Source: Ascidiimonas meishanensis
GTDB lineage: Bacteria > Bacteroidota > Bacteroidia > Flavobacteriales > Flavobacteriaceae
Direction: 5' to 3'
NCBI RefSeq assembly: GCF_037782385.1
Contig: NZ_JBBEXD010000003.1
Coordinates: forward strand, 310,001-374,000
DNA length: 64,000 nt
In this document: positions 1 to 8,757 of the stretch, piece by piece
Numbering within the stretch: the first letter of the stretch is position 1
How the letters are laid out: the number at the start of each line of letters is the position of its first letter
Translations under genes and position numbers: made by a program
The notes under the pieces: generated by a model
The model's input: the letters and a program-made list of their open reading frames with translations, nothing else
Databases searched by the model: none
Told to the model about the DNA's origin: nothing

Positions 1-285
1 GTAAATTCTTTTATTTATACTTGTTTAAAACCGATGGAAAAAATGGCAAGAAAATCGTAAAACAAGTACGTCCCGTAAAGACATAATTTGTTAGAAGACC
101 TTCTCTATCTTAGAAGTTACTTTTGTTTAAAAGAAAAAATCTGGAACCTTCAAAACAGCTTTCAAGCTTCAGTTTGATTTCTCCGTATAGTTCACGTTCA
201 TTTGCAACAATAACACTATTTTTGCGGCTGATAGATTTAAATGCGTCGGAAATTCTTTTTTCGGGGTACAAAGTATGTAAAGATC
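1..285. other. leuS upstream region
   Basis: I see no convincing gene in this stretch. It holds a long-loop inverted repeat (TACTTGTTT at 18-26 against AAACAAGTA at 60-68) and, near its right end, the likely leuS promoter. A short open frame at 123-311 has no recognisable sequence and overlaps the start of leuS, so I leave it out. Confidence 0.5.
217..224 (+). promoter_or_regulatory. putative -7 box of leuS (TATTTTTG)
   Basis: TATTTTTG fits the Bacteroidetes -7 consensus TAnnTTTG and lies 62 bases before the preferred leuS start. No well-spaced -33 TTTG is visible; the nearest (201-204) is only 12 bases upstream. This is a motif match only. Confidence 0.4.
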
Positions 286-3123
286 ATGAAATACAATTGC
301 AACGAAATTGAAGCCAAATGGCAAAAATATTGGGCAGATCATCAAGTTTTTAAAGCTGAGAATAACTCTGCTAAACCCAAATATTATGTGCTAGATATGT
401 TTCCCTATCCTTCTGGTGCAGGCCTGCATGTAGGCCATCCGCTAGGGTACATTGCAAGTGATATTTACGCTCGTTTTAAAAGACATCAAGGCTATAATGT
501 TTTACACCCTCAAGGGTATGATTCGTTTGGGTTGCCCGCTGAACAATACGCTATTCAAACGGGGCAACATCCAGCAATTACTACAGAAACAAACATCAAA
601 AGATACCGAGAACAGTTAGACAAAATTGGTTTTTCATTTGACTGGAGTCGTGAAGTGCGCACTTCCAACCCTGAGTATTATAAATGGACACAATGGATTT
701 TCACAGAACTCTTTAACTCTTGGTACAATAAGACAAGCAATAAAGCAGCACCTATAGATACCTTAGTAGAATTTTTTGAAAAAGGAGGGACTTCAAAAGT
801 AAATGCAGTTTGTGATGATGATATCAAAGATTTTTCCGCAGATGAATGGAATGCCTTTACAGCAGATGAGAAGGAGCAGGTATTGTTAAAATACAGACTC
901 ACTTATTTGGCAGAAGCCGAGGTGAACTGGTGTCCTGCATTAGGAACGGTTTTGGCAAATGATGAAATTGTAAATGGAGTTTCAGAACGCGGCGGGCATC
1001 CGGTAATCCGGAAGAAAATGACCCAATGGAGTATGCGTATTTCTGCCTATGCAGAACGATTGCTTAATGGCTTGGAGACTGTTGATTGGCCAGAGCCATT
1101 GAAGGAAAGTCAAAGAAACTGGATTGGTAGATCCCAAGGAGCATCTGTACGTTTTAAACTTGACGGATTTGAAGCGCAAATTGAAGTTTTTACTACCCGC
1201 CCAGATACCATTTTTGGAGTTACCTTTATGACATTGGCTCCAGAACATGAATTGGTTAGTAAAATTACTACCTCAGAACAAAAAGAAGCAGTAGAAACCT
1301 ATGTAGAAGCTACTGCAAGGCGTAGTGAGCGAGAGCGAATGGCAGATGTGAAAACCATCTCTGGGGTATTTACAGGCGCTTATGCTATACATCCATTTAC
1401 TGGAGACAAAGTACCCGTATGGATTGGAGATTATGTGTTAGCAAGCTACGGTACAGGAGCAGTGATGGCAGTGCCTTGTGGAGATCAAAGAGATTATGAT
1501 TTTACGCATCATTTTGAAGGACAGCCAGGAATGCCACCTATTAAGAATATTTTTAAGGATGCAGATATTTCAGAGGAAGCTTTTGCAGACAAAGAAAATA
1601 CCATTATTGCTAACTCTGATTTTCTCAACGGACTTCCCTACAAAGAGGCAGTTGCGAAGGCTATTGAAAAATTAGAAGAGATAAAGCAGGGTGAAGGTCG
1701 TATAAACTATCGGCTACGCGATGCGGTTTTTAGCCGTCAGCGGTACTGGGGAGAGCCTTTTCCTGTATATTATATAAATGGATTGCCTAAGATGATAGCA
1801 TCAAAGCATTTACCCATTCGTCTACCAGAAGTAGAAAAATATTTACCTACAGAAACTGGAGAGCCTCCTTTGGGAAATGCCACCGTTTGGGCTTGGGACA
1901 CCCATAAATATGAAGTAGTAAGCAATACGTTGATAGATGAAACCAAGGGTATTTACCCCTTAGAATTAAATACTATGCCCGGATGGGCGGGAAGCAGCTG
2001 GTATTTTAACCGTTATATGGACCCTCATAATACCGAAGAGTTTGCTTCACAAGAAGCTTTGAATTACTGGAAAGACGTAGACTTGTATATTGGTGGGAGC
2101 GAGCATGCAACGGGTCACTTACTATACAGCCGTTTCTGGCAGAAATTCTTGTTTGACCTAGGGTATGTGCCCAAAGCAGAATACGCTAAAAAACTCATCA
2201 ATCAAGGAATGATTTTAGGGACGAGCGCATTTGTTTATAGGATTAGCGGAACCCATAGGTTTGTCTCAAAGGGATTAATAAATGAATATGAAACTGAAAG
2301 TATTCATGCAGATGTTTCTCTAATTAACGCTTCGGATGAATTAGATGTTGTAGCCTTCAAAAAGTGGCGTCCGGAATATGCAGATGCAGAATTTATTCTA
2401 GAAGATGGAAAGTATGTTGTTGGTCGTGAGGTAGAGAAAATGTCCAAATCCAAATACAATGTGGTCAATCCAGATGATATTTGTAATGAATATGGAGCAG
2501 ACACCTTACGCTTGTATGAAATGTTCCTTGGCCCTTTAGAACAAGCCAAGCCGTGGAATACCGCAGGGATCACAGGCGTGTTTGGATTCCTTAAAAAATT
2601 GTGGAAGCTTTATCATGGAGGAAACGAAGGAAGTTTTTATGTTTCTGATGCCGAACCTTCCAAAGATGCATTAAAGACCTTACATAAAACCATTAAAAAA
2701 GCCATTGAAGATATTGAAGCGTTTTCATTTAATACCTCAGTAAGCTCCTTTATGATTGCGGTGAATGAATTAACTGCGCAAAAATGCAATCACAGAGCTA
2801 TTCTTGAACCTTTAGCTATTGTAATTTCTCCTTATGCGCCGCATATTGCAGAAGAACTTTGGAGTAAATTGGGGCATGAAGGCAGTATTTCATTTGCTCC
2901 TTATCCAAAGTTTAATGAGCAATATCTAAAAGAAAGTACCAAAGAATATCCAATTTCTTTCAATGGGAAAATGCGATTTAAAATGGAATTATCTCTGGAT
3001 TTAGATGCAAAAGCAATTGAAGAGCTAGTTATGGCAGATACGCGTACGCAAGCACAACTAAATGGTAGAGCCCCTAAGAAGGTAATTGTAGTTCATGGGA
3101 AAATTGTGAATATTGTCGGATAA
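286..3123 (+). CDS. leuS: leucyl-tRNA synthetase
   Basis: Cytoplasmic class Ia aminoacyl-tRNA synthetase that charges tRNA-Leu. The HIGH-type signature lies in PYPSGAGLHVGHPLGY near the N terminus. The CP1 editing domain shows TTRPDTIFG, and KMSKS is at 2437-2451, about residue 718. An anticodon-binding domain follows. At 945 aa it is longer than the roughly 860 aa of E. coli LeuRS. Much of the excess lies between the catalytic start and the VNWCP motif, an insertion I associate with Bacteroidetes LeuRS. I prefer the ATG at 286 (MKYNCNEIEAKWQ) because family homology begins there; an in-frame ATG at 241 would add 15 unlikely residues. It appears monocistronic, as the next gene has its own promoter. 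Confidence 0.97.
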   Translation: MKYNCNEIEAKWQKYWADHQVFKAENNSAKPKYYVLDMFPYPSGAGLHVGHPLGYIASDIYARFKRHQGYNVLHPQGYDSFGLPAEQYAIQTGQHPAITTETNIKRYREQLDKIGFSFDWSREVRTSNPEYYKWTQWIFTELFNSWYNKTSNKAAPIDTLVEFFEKGGTSKVNAVCDDDIKDFSADEWNAFTADEKEQVLLKYRLTYLAEAEVNWCPALGTVLANDEIVNGVSERGGHPVIRKKMTQWSMRISAYAERLLNGLETVDWPEPLKESQRNWIGRSQGASVRFKLDGFEAQIEVFTTRPDTIFGVTFMTLAPEHELVSKITTSEQKEAVETYVEATARRSERERMADVKTISGVFTGAYAIHPFTGDKVPVWIGDYVLASYGTGAVMAVPCGDQRDYDFTHHFEGQPGMPPIKNIFKDADISEEAFADKENTIIANSDFLNGLPYKEAVAKAIEKLEEIKQGEGRINYRLRDAVFSRQRYWGEPFPVYYINGLPKMIASKHLPIRLPEVEKYLPTETGEPPLGNATVWAWDTHKYEVVSNTLIDETKGIYPLELNTMPGWAGSSWYFNRYMDPHNTEEFASQEALNYWKDVDLYIGGSEHATGHLLYSRFWQKFLFDLGYVPKAEYAKKLINQGMILGTSAFVYRISGTHRFVSKGLINEYETESIHADVSLINASDELDVVAFKKWRPEYADAEFILEDGKYVVGREVEKMSKSKYNVVNPDDICNEYGADTLRLYEMFLGPLEQAKPWNTAGITGVFGFLKKLWKLYHGGNEGSFYVSDAEPSKDALKTLHKTIKKAIEDIEAFSFNTSVSSFMIAVNELTAQKCNHRAILEPLAIVISPYAPHIAEELWSKLGHEGSISFAPYPKFNEQYLKESTKEYPISFNGKMRFKMELSLDLDAKAIEELVMADTRTQAQLNGRAPKKVIVVHGKIVNIVG

Positions 3124-3148
3124 GTAGTAGGTGGTTTTAAGTATTTCC

Positions 3149-3156
3149 TATGTTTG
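3149..3156 (+). promoter_or_regulatory. putative -7 box (TATGTTTG) of the 3180 lipoprotein
   Basis: TATGTTTG matches TAnnTTTG and sits 24 bases before the ATG at 3180, giving a very short leader. No clear -33 element is visible; the expected position falls at the end of leuS. Confidence 0.4.
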
Positions 3157-3179
3157 TAGCATTATAATTGCTGCACATT

Positions 3180-3623
3180 ATGAAACAAATTACACTACTA
3201 ACCCTAATTTTGGGAATGCTTCTTACTTTATCATGTTCCAATGATAATGGTTTTAATACGCTATCGGATGAAACACTCAACGGAAATGTCTTTGGAGAAG
3301 ACTTTATAGCCTCCAATGGTAATGCAATACTTACAAGGGGAGAATTTATTGCGATCACTTTAAGTGTAAGCACCCTAAGTTGTAATGGAGCCTCTGAAGC
3401 TACTCCTTTATATGTTACTATTGCGGTGCCAGATAGAGTAGGATTTCATAAAAATGTATTGGCAATTTTCGGTAAATCTGGACATGAACCTGTAACTGAA
3501 CTGGATGCTTTGGTTGAAATTATAGAAGTGAATGAAACACAGGTTGTTGGGAAAATCAGAAGCAAGAATAATAAGGATAACCGTGTTGAGGGAAGTTTTG
3601 CTGTGACAATTTGTGGCGGATAG
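3180..3623 (+). CDS. small lipoprotein, unknown function
   Basis: Predicted lipoprotein of 147 aa. The N terminus has a basic residue, a hydrophobic stretch and the lipobox LTLSC, so mature Cys is about residue 19. The body is beta-rich and hydrophilic, with one further pair of Cys residues (LSCNG near the middle, TICGG at the end). It resembles many small secreted Flavobacteriaceae proteins of the DUF type, but I do not recognise the family. I chose the ATG at 3180 because it places the signal peptide correctly; a TTG 12 bases upstream is also in frame. It converges on the fasciclin gene with a shared terminator hairpin. Confidence 0.7.
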   Translation: MKQITLLTLILGMLLTLSCSNDNGFNTLSDETLNGNVFGEDFIASNGNAILTRGEFIAITLSVSTLSCNGASEATPLYVTIAVPDRVGFHKNVLAIFGKSGHEPVTELDALVEIIEVNETQVVGKIRSKNNKDNRVEGSFAVTICGG

Positions 3624-3631
3624 CCATAAAA

Positions 3632-3659
3632 AAAGCAGGTATTATAAAACACCTGCTTT
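3632..3659. terminator. bidirectional terminator hairpin
   Basis: AAAGCAGGT (3632-3640) pairs perfectly with ACCTGCTTT (3651-3659) around a 10-base loop. It lies between two convergent genes and has an A-run on its left side, so it best serves the minus-strand fasciclin gene and partly the plus-strand lipoprotein. Confidence 0.75.
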
Positions 3660-3697
3660 CCAATTAATATTCTTAACAATATTCTTCTTAACACTTT

Positions 3698-4264
3698 TTA
3701 TTTTGGCATTACAACGGTGTCAATTGCATGAATTACTCCATTTGAAGCAGCAACATCAGTCATAATAATAGTAGATACATTTCCATTAGCATCTGTTAAG
3801 ATAACATTCTCTCCTTTTACAGAGGCAATTAAAATTCCACCTTGTACGGTCTTAATTTCAAATTCTCCATCATTATCTTTAATTGCTTTCAATACATCTT
3901 TTGCCATTACTTTACCTGCTACTACATGATAGGTAAGAACAGCGGTTAAAGTTCCTTTAGCTTCGGGCTTTAAAAGTCCAGCTACCGTTCCTTTTGGTAA
4001 TTTGTCAAATGCGGCATTTACAGGAGCAAAAACCGTAAATGGACCTTCACTGTTTAAAGTTTCTACTAAATCTGCAGCTTTTACAGCAGCAACCAATGTG
4101 CTAAAGTTTTCATTTCCAGCAGCAACCCCAACAATGGTTGGATCTGCGTTTACAACTTTATTGTTATTTTCTGTAACTGGGTTTGTGAGTCCGTTATTTG
4201 CGAAAGAAGCGGTAGCAATTAAACTAAATATTGCAATTCCGGTGAATAATCTTTTTGTAATCAT
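3698..4264 (-). CDS. secreted fasciclin (FAS1) domain protein
   Basis: 188-aa exported protein. The first ~22 residues form a Sec signal peptide (hydrophobic core after MITKRL, ending near SFA). One FAS1 domain fills the rest: the opening VAAGNENFSTLVAAVKAADL, the H1-type GPFTVFAPVNAAFDKLP motif and the closing H2-type NGVIHAIDTVVMP motif are all present. FAS1 domains usually mediate adhesion at the cell surface or in the matrix; no substrate can be read from the sequence. It appears monocistronic. The upstream region is unusually rich in palindromes, which suggests regulation. Confidence 0.9.
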   Translation of the reverse strand: MITKRLFTGIAIFSLIATASFANNGLTNPVTENNNKVVNADPTIVGVAAGNENFSTLVAAVKAADLVETLNSEGPFTVFAPVNAAFDKLPKGTVAGLLKPEAKGTLTAVLTYHVVAGKVMAKDVLKAIKDNDGEFEIKTVQGGILIASVKGENVILTDANGNVSTIIMTDVAASNGVIHAIDTVVMPK

Positions 4265-4583
4265 TTTGTTATAGTGTTTTTAAGTTGGAGTAAAAGTACA
4301 CCTCCTTTAATAGGTTCACTAATAATTTTGTTTAAACTTAAGTTAAAAAGTCTAAACAAAATCATAAATCATGATTTTGATGGAATAAGTCATAAAAAAA
4401 CAACGTAAAGTAAATTACCTACGGTTTTACCGTTAAGTTTTTAGCCCTTAGGAACTAAAAACAGGTATAAATACGCATACTTTTTATATAAGAAACAACC
4501 TAAATTTGTATTGATAAATTAAATAGTGAAAGTTAAACAAAACCCCCAATACATCCTTACTTAACTTTAAACTTTTAATATAC
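4265..4583. other. divergent intergenic region with several palindromes
   Basis: This 319-bp gap separates the fasciclin gene from the 4584 gene. It contains the inverted repeat ATTTTGTTTA / TAAACAAAAT (4325-4334 and 4353-4362), with palindromic AACTTAAGTT in its loop. It also holds the 12-bp palindrome AAATCATGATTT (4367-4378) and a short ACGGT/ACCGT hairpin (4421-4433). The plus-strand -7 box is at 4501-4508. No open frame of note is present. Confidence 0.6.
4501..4508 (+). promoter_or_regulatory. putative -7 box (TAAATTTG) of the 4584 gene
   Basis: TAAATTTG matches TAnnTTTG, 76 bases before the ATG at 4584. A T-rich stretch at 4481-4485 sits at the -33 distance but has no TTG. Confidence 0.4.
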
Positions 4584-5441
4584 ATGCAAAATTCAAGTTC
4601 AAACTTACTAAGTTACATTAGTTTATTAATGCACAATGACGAAGCCTTGCAGCGGTTCATAGTGGATCCAATTACAGATGCAGAAACCAAGTATGGTCTT
4701 ACCAAGGCAGAACGCGCTGTTTTAAGACGTACAGTATCTAATCTGTCACACCATGCAATAAATGGGTTTTCTATGGAGCGTACCTTATCTTCCTATAGAA
4801 GATCTTTACGATTGTTACAGAACGTATTGCATAATACTGGAACAAAAATGGGTGTAGATGTATTATCTAATGGAGCAGTAACAGCTACCAGCCAAGTGTA
4901 CCATTTGGTGATTAACTATCCCAATCTTCCTTCTGGTTCTACAACAGATTTTACTTGTGCAGATAATGCAAAAGTAGATTCATATGGCGGACCTTATTAT
5001 CAGAGCCAATTTTTCCAAATTGTCTTTAACGATTCAAATCCAACTACAGTTCAGCGTTTGTTGTTAGGCGCAGCACAAGCATTTCCTAATATTATTGCTT
5101 ATAATTCTGTTGTAATGGGAACACCAGCAAAACCATTTATTTCTGAAATTAGTATCAATGGCAGAACTATTAAAGCAGATATTAGCAATCCTTGTTATGA
5201 TTTATCTACCAATCCAAATGCCGATAGTGTTTTTTGGTTTTACTCTATCAATGGCATGCCACAGAAAGGTTTTGCTGGAACTACTGGAAACTTAGGAGAA
5301 AGCTTTCAAGATTATGTGCTTACTAGCGGGCAAACTGTCTACTGGCAAGTGCTTGCACCAGACACTACGTATGGCTTTAAGTCTTGTAAGCCGCATACGC
5401 TTAATGAGTATGCAGCAAGTGAAAGCTACAAGAAAAAGTAA
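4584..5441 (+). CDS. unrecognised 285-aa protein with helical N-terminal module
   Basis: I do not recognise this protein. There is no signal peptide or membrane segment, so it is probably cytoplasmic. Residues ~1-85 look helical and contain DPITDAETKYGLTKAERAVLRR, a pattern reminiscent of the small LigA-like fold, in which an aspartate-proline and a GLT-x-x-E turn recur. The remaining ~200 residues look beta-rich, with aromatic and glycine turns and three Cys. The family is therefore open, and the resemblance is inference only. It stands alone with its own promoter and a strong terminator. Checking for a neighbouring-domain homologue would settle whether the C-terminal part is a known beta-sandwich. 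Confidence 0.6.
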   Translation: MQNSSSNLLSYISLLMHNDEALQRFIVDPITDAETKYGLTKAERAVLRRTVSNLSHHAINGFSMERTLSSYRRSLRLLQNVLHNTGTKMGVDVLSNGAVTATSQVYHLVINYPNLPSGSTTDFTCADNAKVDSYGGPYYQSQFFQIVFNDSNPTTVQRLLLGAAQAFPNIIAYNSVVMGTPAKPFISEISINGRTIKADISNPCYDLSTNPNADSVFWFYSINGMPQKGFAGTTGNLGESFQDYVLTSGQTVYWQVLAPDTTYGFKSCKPHTLNEYAASESYKKK

Positions 5442-5464
5442 ATATCAATTAATTATACAGAAAG

Positions 5465-5485
5465 TCCTGCTCTTATAAAGCAGGA
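5465..5485 (+). terminator. Rho-independent terminator
   Basis: TCCTGCT (5465-5471) pairs with AGCAGGA (5479-5485) around a 7-base loop and is followed by a run of seven T residues. It ends the 4584 transcript. Confidence 0.85.
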
Positions 5486-5506
5486 TTTTTTTATGTGATG
5501 TTTTAA

Positions 5507-6349
5507 TTAAACTGCTTGCTCTAAATGAAAAACAGTAATCTCTGGTCGCATATTAAAGCGCACTTGCCATAAGCAACCCAGGGCTCTATTGATATAGAGG
5601 GTGCGACCATCTTCTAGAGGAATTTTCCCTGAAGAATATTTTTTATTTTTTACTGGTAACATGGGTGAAGGCAAAAAAGGGGGTTTTACCTGCCCACCAT
5701 GGGTATGCCCACTGAGAATCCAACTTTTATAGCCATTCCAGACACTTAGATCACATACATCAGGGTTATGGCATAATGCAATATTAGCATGGTTTGCATT
5801 GTGTTTTTGAAGCAATGCTTCTGGCTGAAAATTAGTACCCCAATAATCGTCTATACCTATAATATGTAGGCCTTCCTTTTCTTCTTGTTCATTGCGCAAT
5901 ATGCGAATACCGCTTTCCTCTAAGATTTCACTAACGGTATCTGCAACTTCTGGTTGTTCCCAATCGTGTCCGTAATCATGATTTCCCAAAACACCATAAG
6001 TACCTATATTTCCAGTAACCACATGTTTCATGACGGTTTTAAGATCTTTGTATTGAGTTGCATCTTCATAATGCACAAAATCTCCTGTATAAACCACAAA
6101 GTCTGGTTTTAAAGCTTGGGCTTTTTTAAAAGAATCAATAATATAACCCCAGTCAAACCTATTGCCTACATGAATATCACTAATCTGCATTACCATTTTA
6201 CCCTCTAAATGTTTTGGAAGATTTTTTACAGGCATTTTTTGATGGACAAATTCTAACCAAAAAGGTTCAACTTGCCATGCATACATTCCGGTAGCAGCTC
6301 CTAAAGCGGTAATCGCTGCCATACCTTTTACAAATTTGCGTCTTTTCAT
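5507..6349 (-). CDS. membrane-associated metallophosphoesterase (YkuE/LpxG-like)
   Basis: 280-aa calcineurin-like phosphoesterase. All signature motifs are visible in order: DIHVG, GDFVH, GNHDYG, a lone H in ALCHNPD, and GHTHGGQ, which together bind the two metals. The start MKRRKFVKG followed by a hydrophobic Ala/Gly-rich stretch looks like a twin-arginine-like or uncleaved membrane anchor, placing the enzyme outside the cytoplasm or at the membrane. Relatives of this layout hydrolyse UDP-2,3-diacylglucosamine or other phospho-lipids, but the substrate here is not evident. It appears monocistronic, with a TAGTTTTG promoter box upstream. Confidence 0.88.
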   Translation of the reverse strand: MKRRKFVKGMAAITALGAATGMYAWQVEPFWLEFVHQKMPVKNLPKHLEGKMVMQISDIHVGNRFDWGYIIDSFKKAQALKPDFVVYTGDFVHYEDATQYKDLKTVMKHVVTGNIGTYGVLGNHDYGHDWEQPEVADTVSEILEESGIRILRNEQEEKEGLHIIGIDDYWGTNFQPEALLQKHNANHANIALCHNPDVCDLSVWNGYKSWILSGHTHGGQVKPPFLPSPMLPVKNKKYSSGKIPLEDGRTLYINRALGCLWQVRFNMRPEITVFHLEQAV

Positions 6350-6375
6350 AGATGTTGTTTATGTGCAGTCTAATG

Positions 6376-6383
6376 CAAAACTA
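6376..6383 (-). promoter_or_regulatory. putative -7 box (TAGTTTTG) of the metallophosphoesterase gene
   Basis: On the minus strand TAGTTTTG matches TAnnTTTG and lies 27 bases before the start at 6349. No clear TTG is seen at the -33 distance. Confidence 0.4.
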
Positions 6384-6483
6384 TCATTTTCACACTAGAG
6401 TATAGACTTTAGAATAAAGTTTTAAAGGTGCATTATGTTATTTATATTTCAAAATATTGCTTTGATAGCTAGCATAGTCAATC

Positions 6484-6918
6484 TTAAAGAATAGGTATAT
6501 AGACATCCTCAATGGAATCAGGATGATCTGGCCCAAGATATCGTTCATCTAATACTTCAAAATGAGGACGATCATCTAGAACATAGCCAGAAGTTGGAAG
6601 CCATTCTTCATAGATATATTTAGATGTTTTATGAAAATCCCTAGTAGCACCTTGATGCTCAAAAATTGCGTACAAACCTTGTGGTATTATAAAAGAATCC
6701 ATGCCTTCTGGGATGAGTGAAAGATTGGTCACCTCTATTCCAGCTCGTGTAATAAATTCAGTCTGAGGAGTAAAATCTGCCATATCTAATCCTTTCGGAT
6801 ATACCTGTATGGAAAGGAAAGAAGTATTCTTTTTATGTTTAATTGAATTCCGCCTAGGCATAAATTGGCTCCAGATTTTTTTGGCATTGTTTTGAAGGAG
6901 ACTTGTTTTTGTAGCCAT
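6484..6918 (-). CDS. GyrI-like / AraC effector-binding domain protein
   Basis: About 144 aa. The C-terminal half matches the GyrI-like small-molecule-binding fold: FIIPQGLYAIFEHQG, then the hallmark EEWLPTSGYVLDDRPHFEV and a terminal YIPI. This fold is used as the ligand pocket of AraC/MerR regulators and as a stand-alone domain; no DNA-binding part is attached here. The first ~25 residues are basic. The preferred start is the ATG at 6918 (MATKTSLL); an upstream in-frame ATG at 6966 would add a Cys/Lys-rich stretch unlike the family. It could sequester toxic hydrophobic ligands, but this is family-level inference. Confidence 0.8.
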   Translation of the reverse strand: MATKTSLLQNNAKKIWSQFMPRRNSIKHKKNTSFLSIQVYPKGLDMADFTPQTEFITRAGIEVTNLSLIPEGMDSFIIPQGLYAIFEHQGATRDFHKTSKYIYEEWLPTSGYVLDDRPHFEVLDERYLGPDHPDSIEDVYIPIL

Positions 6919-7231
6919 GCAGACAGTTTTTTTTTCAGCGCATTTGTGGATTTTAAGAAAACACATGTTAATAGTTAAGAATTAATAAGGGAAAAGATAC
7001 GTAAAGACTTTAACTAGTGAACAGCACTCTAATGATATGTTAAATTAACTACACCCCTTTATTTTTTACATATTGCATGCAAATAATTCATTTAATACTT
7101 CATTAACCCCCTTAAAAAATAATTTATTTACAAAATAAAGATGATTTTATCGCAATCACCCCTATTTTTATCGATTTTATTTGTTTGATTAAAATAGAAC
7201 ATAGAACTTTCTAAAATAAAACAAGAAAACT
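6919..7231. other. AT-rich divergent intergenic region before ald
   Basis: About 310 bp separate the GyrI-like gene from ald. The stretch is very AT-rich and holds a 10-bp palindrome TTGCATGCAA (7073-7082) about 150 bases before ald, a possible operator. No clean TAnnTTTG box is present on the plus strand; TATTTTTA near 7164 is the nearest match. I see no small gene. Confidence 0.45.
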
Positions 7232-8332
7232 ATGGTCATAGGTGTTCCAAAAGAGATCAAAAATAATGAAAGTCGTGTTGGTATAACGCCGGCAGGTGTA
7301 TTTGAACTTACAAAAAGAAACCATAAAGTTCTTATTCAACAAGGAGCTGGAGAAGGAAGCGGATTCTCTGATGCCGAGTACCAACAAACAGGAGCAGAAA
7401 TTGTATATAGTTTAGAAGATGTATATGCAAAGGCAGCTATGATAGTCAAGGTAAAGGAGCCGGTGGAAGAAGAATATAACCTTATTAGAGAAGGTCAGAT
7501 AGTGTTTACTTATTTTCATTTTGCATCTAGCAAACTGCTAACGGAAGCAATGCTAAAAAGCAAATCTGTTTGTATTGCGTACGAGACTGTTCAGGAAAAA
7601 GATGGGAGTTTACCGCTATTAACTCCTATGTCTGAGGTGGCCTGAAGGATGGCAATTCAACAAGGGGCTAAGTATTTGGAAAAACCAATTAAGGGAAGAG
7701 GGGTGCTATTGGGCGGTGTTCCAGGAGTTGCACCAGGGAAGGTCTTAATATTAGGTGCTGGAACGGTTGGAATTCAAGCTGCAAAAATGGCGGCTGGTCT
7801 TGGGGCGCATGTCACTATTTTAGATATTAATATGAAAAGACTTCGGCACGTAAATGATATAATGCCAAGCCATGTAGTTACCGAATTTTCAAATGAATAC
7901 AATATTCGTAAACATATAAAAAATCATGATCTTATTGTTGGCGGTGTACTAGTAACAGGTGGAAAAGCACCTATGCTTATCACTAAAGACATGTTAAAAG
8001 AAATGCGACCCGGAACTGTATTGGTTGATGTTGCGGTAGATCAAGGAGGATGTATGGAAACTTCAAAGCCTACTACGCATGAAGACCCTACTTTTATTAT
8101 TGATGATGTAGTGCACTATTGCGTTGCCAATATGCCAGGTGCAGTACCTTATACCTCTACCATAGCACTCACCAATGTGACTTTGCCCTATGTTCTAAAG
8201 TTAGCCGATTTAGGATGGAAAGCAGCATGCCAGAAAGATCCTGTCTTGCATAAAGGACTCAATATTATAAGAGGGGAAATAGTTTATAAAGAAATAGAGG
8301 ACTCTTTTCATTGGGAGGTGAATTATAATTGA
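7232..8332 (+). pseudogene. ald: alanine dehydrogenase interrupted by one in-frame TGA
   Basis: NAD-dependent L-alanine to pyruvate + ammonia dehydrogenase, read as one frame of 366 codons broken by TGA at 7643-7645. The stop replaces the glycine of the conserved MSEVAGRMAIQ motif; GGA to TGA is a single base change. On both sides the frame is intact: Arg15, Lys75 and His96 precede the stop and Asp270 follows it, all matching the known catalytic residues of the M. tuberculosis enzyme. The Rossmann motif GAGTVGIQAA is also present. An ATG two codons after the stop could restart translation, giving 137-aa and 227-aa pieces. Possible explanations are a recent mutation, a sequencing error or reinitiation. 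TGA ends other genes in this window (8330, 20611, 60894), so it is not a sense codon here. Confidence 0.9.
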
Positions 8333-8340
8333 AGAAATAA

Positions 8341-8757
8341 TTAATAGCTAACTAAATCAATTACTTTTCCAGAGAAATTAAATACGGTAAATGAAGGTTT
8401 TGTATTTCCTTTGATAGTAATGGTATTTTCGAACGAACCTTTTTTTTTGGCGACAAAATCCACAGGAATTTTGAACTGATTACCCGGGGGTATCTCTCTA
8501 GCAATACTATAATCAAAATTAAGACAGCCGCAACTTCCCAATATGTTTTGGATCTGGTAGGCTTCCGTTCCTTTATTTTCTAACTGTATATCAAAAGAGA
8601 CCGTATCTCCCAGGTGCAAATTTTGAAGAATAAGTGAATCATTCTTTACTATAATAATAGGTTCCTTCTGACTCATGGTTTCTTGTTTTTTACAGGATAT
8701 GAACAACACAAGAAAGCAACTACACGTAACTAAAAATTTATTCAAGATGTTTGGCAA
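8341..8757 (-). CDS. DUF1573 lipoprotein
   Basis: 138-aa lipoprotein: signal peptide with lipobox LFISC (Cys about residue 22), then one DUF1573 Ig-like domain (ILQNLHLGDTVSFDIQLENKGTEAYQI, the hallmark GSCGC, then IPPG). DUF1573 domains are common in Bacteroidetes envelope proteins and their function is unsettled. It is the last gene of the fulvocin-like operon: its start overlaps the end of the thioredoxin gene by 20 bp. The paired Cys of GSCGC might be redox-active, which would fit the thioredoxin partner, but that is inference. Confidence 0.85.
   Translation of the reverse strand: MPNILNKFLVTCSCFLVLFISCKKQETMSQKEPIIIVKNDSLILQNLHLGDTVSFDIQLENKGTEAYQIQNILGSCGCLNFDYSIAREIPPGNQFKIPVDFVAKKKGSFENTITIKGNTKPSFTVFNFSGKVIDLVSY

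Noticed and set aside
123..311. 62-aa plus-strand frame before leuS
   Set aside because: No homology, and it overlaps the leuS start and the promoter region.
4300..4308. Perfect Shine-Dalgarno-like AAAGGAGGT on the minus strand upstream of the fasciclin gene
   Set aside because: It lies about 36 bp before the ATG with no start codon at a suitable distance, and these bacteria do not rely on Shine-Dalgarno pairing.
7640..7650. Programmed recoding (selenocysteine or alternative code) at the TGA in ald
   Set aside because: Homologues have glycine here, TGA ends other genes in the window, and no SECIS-like hairpin is evident. A point mutation or error is simpler.
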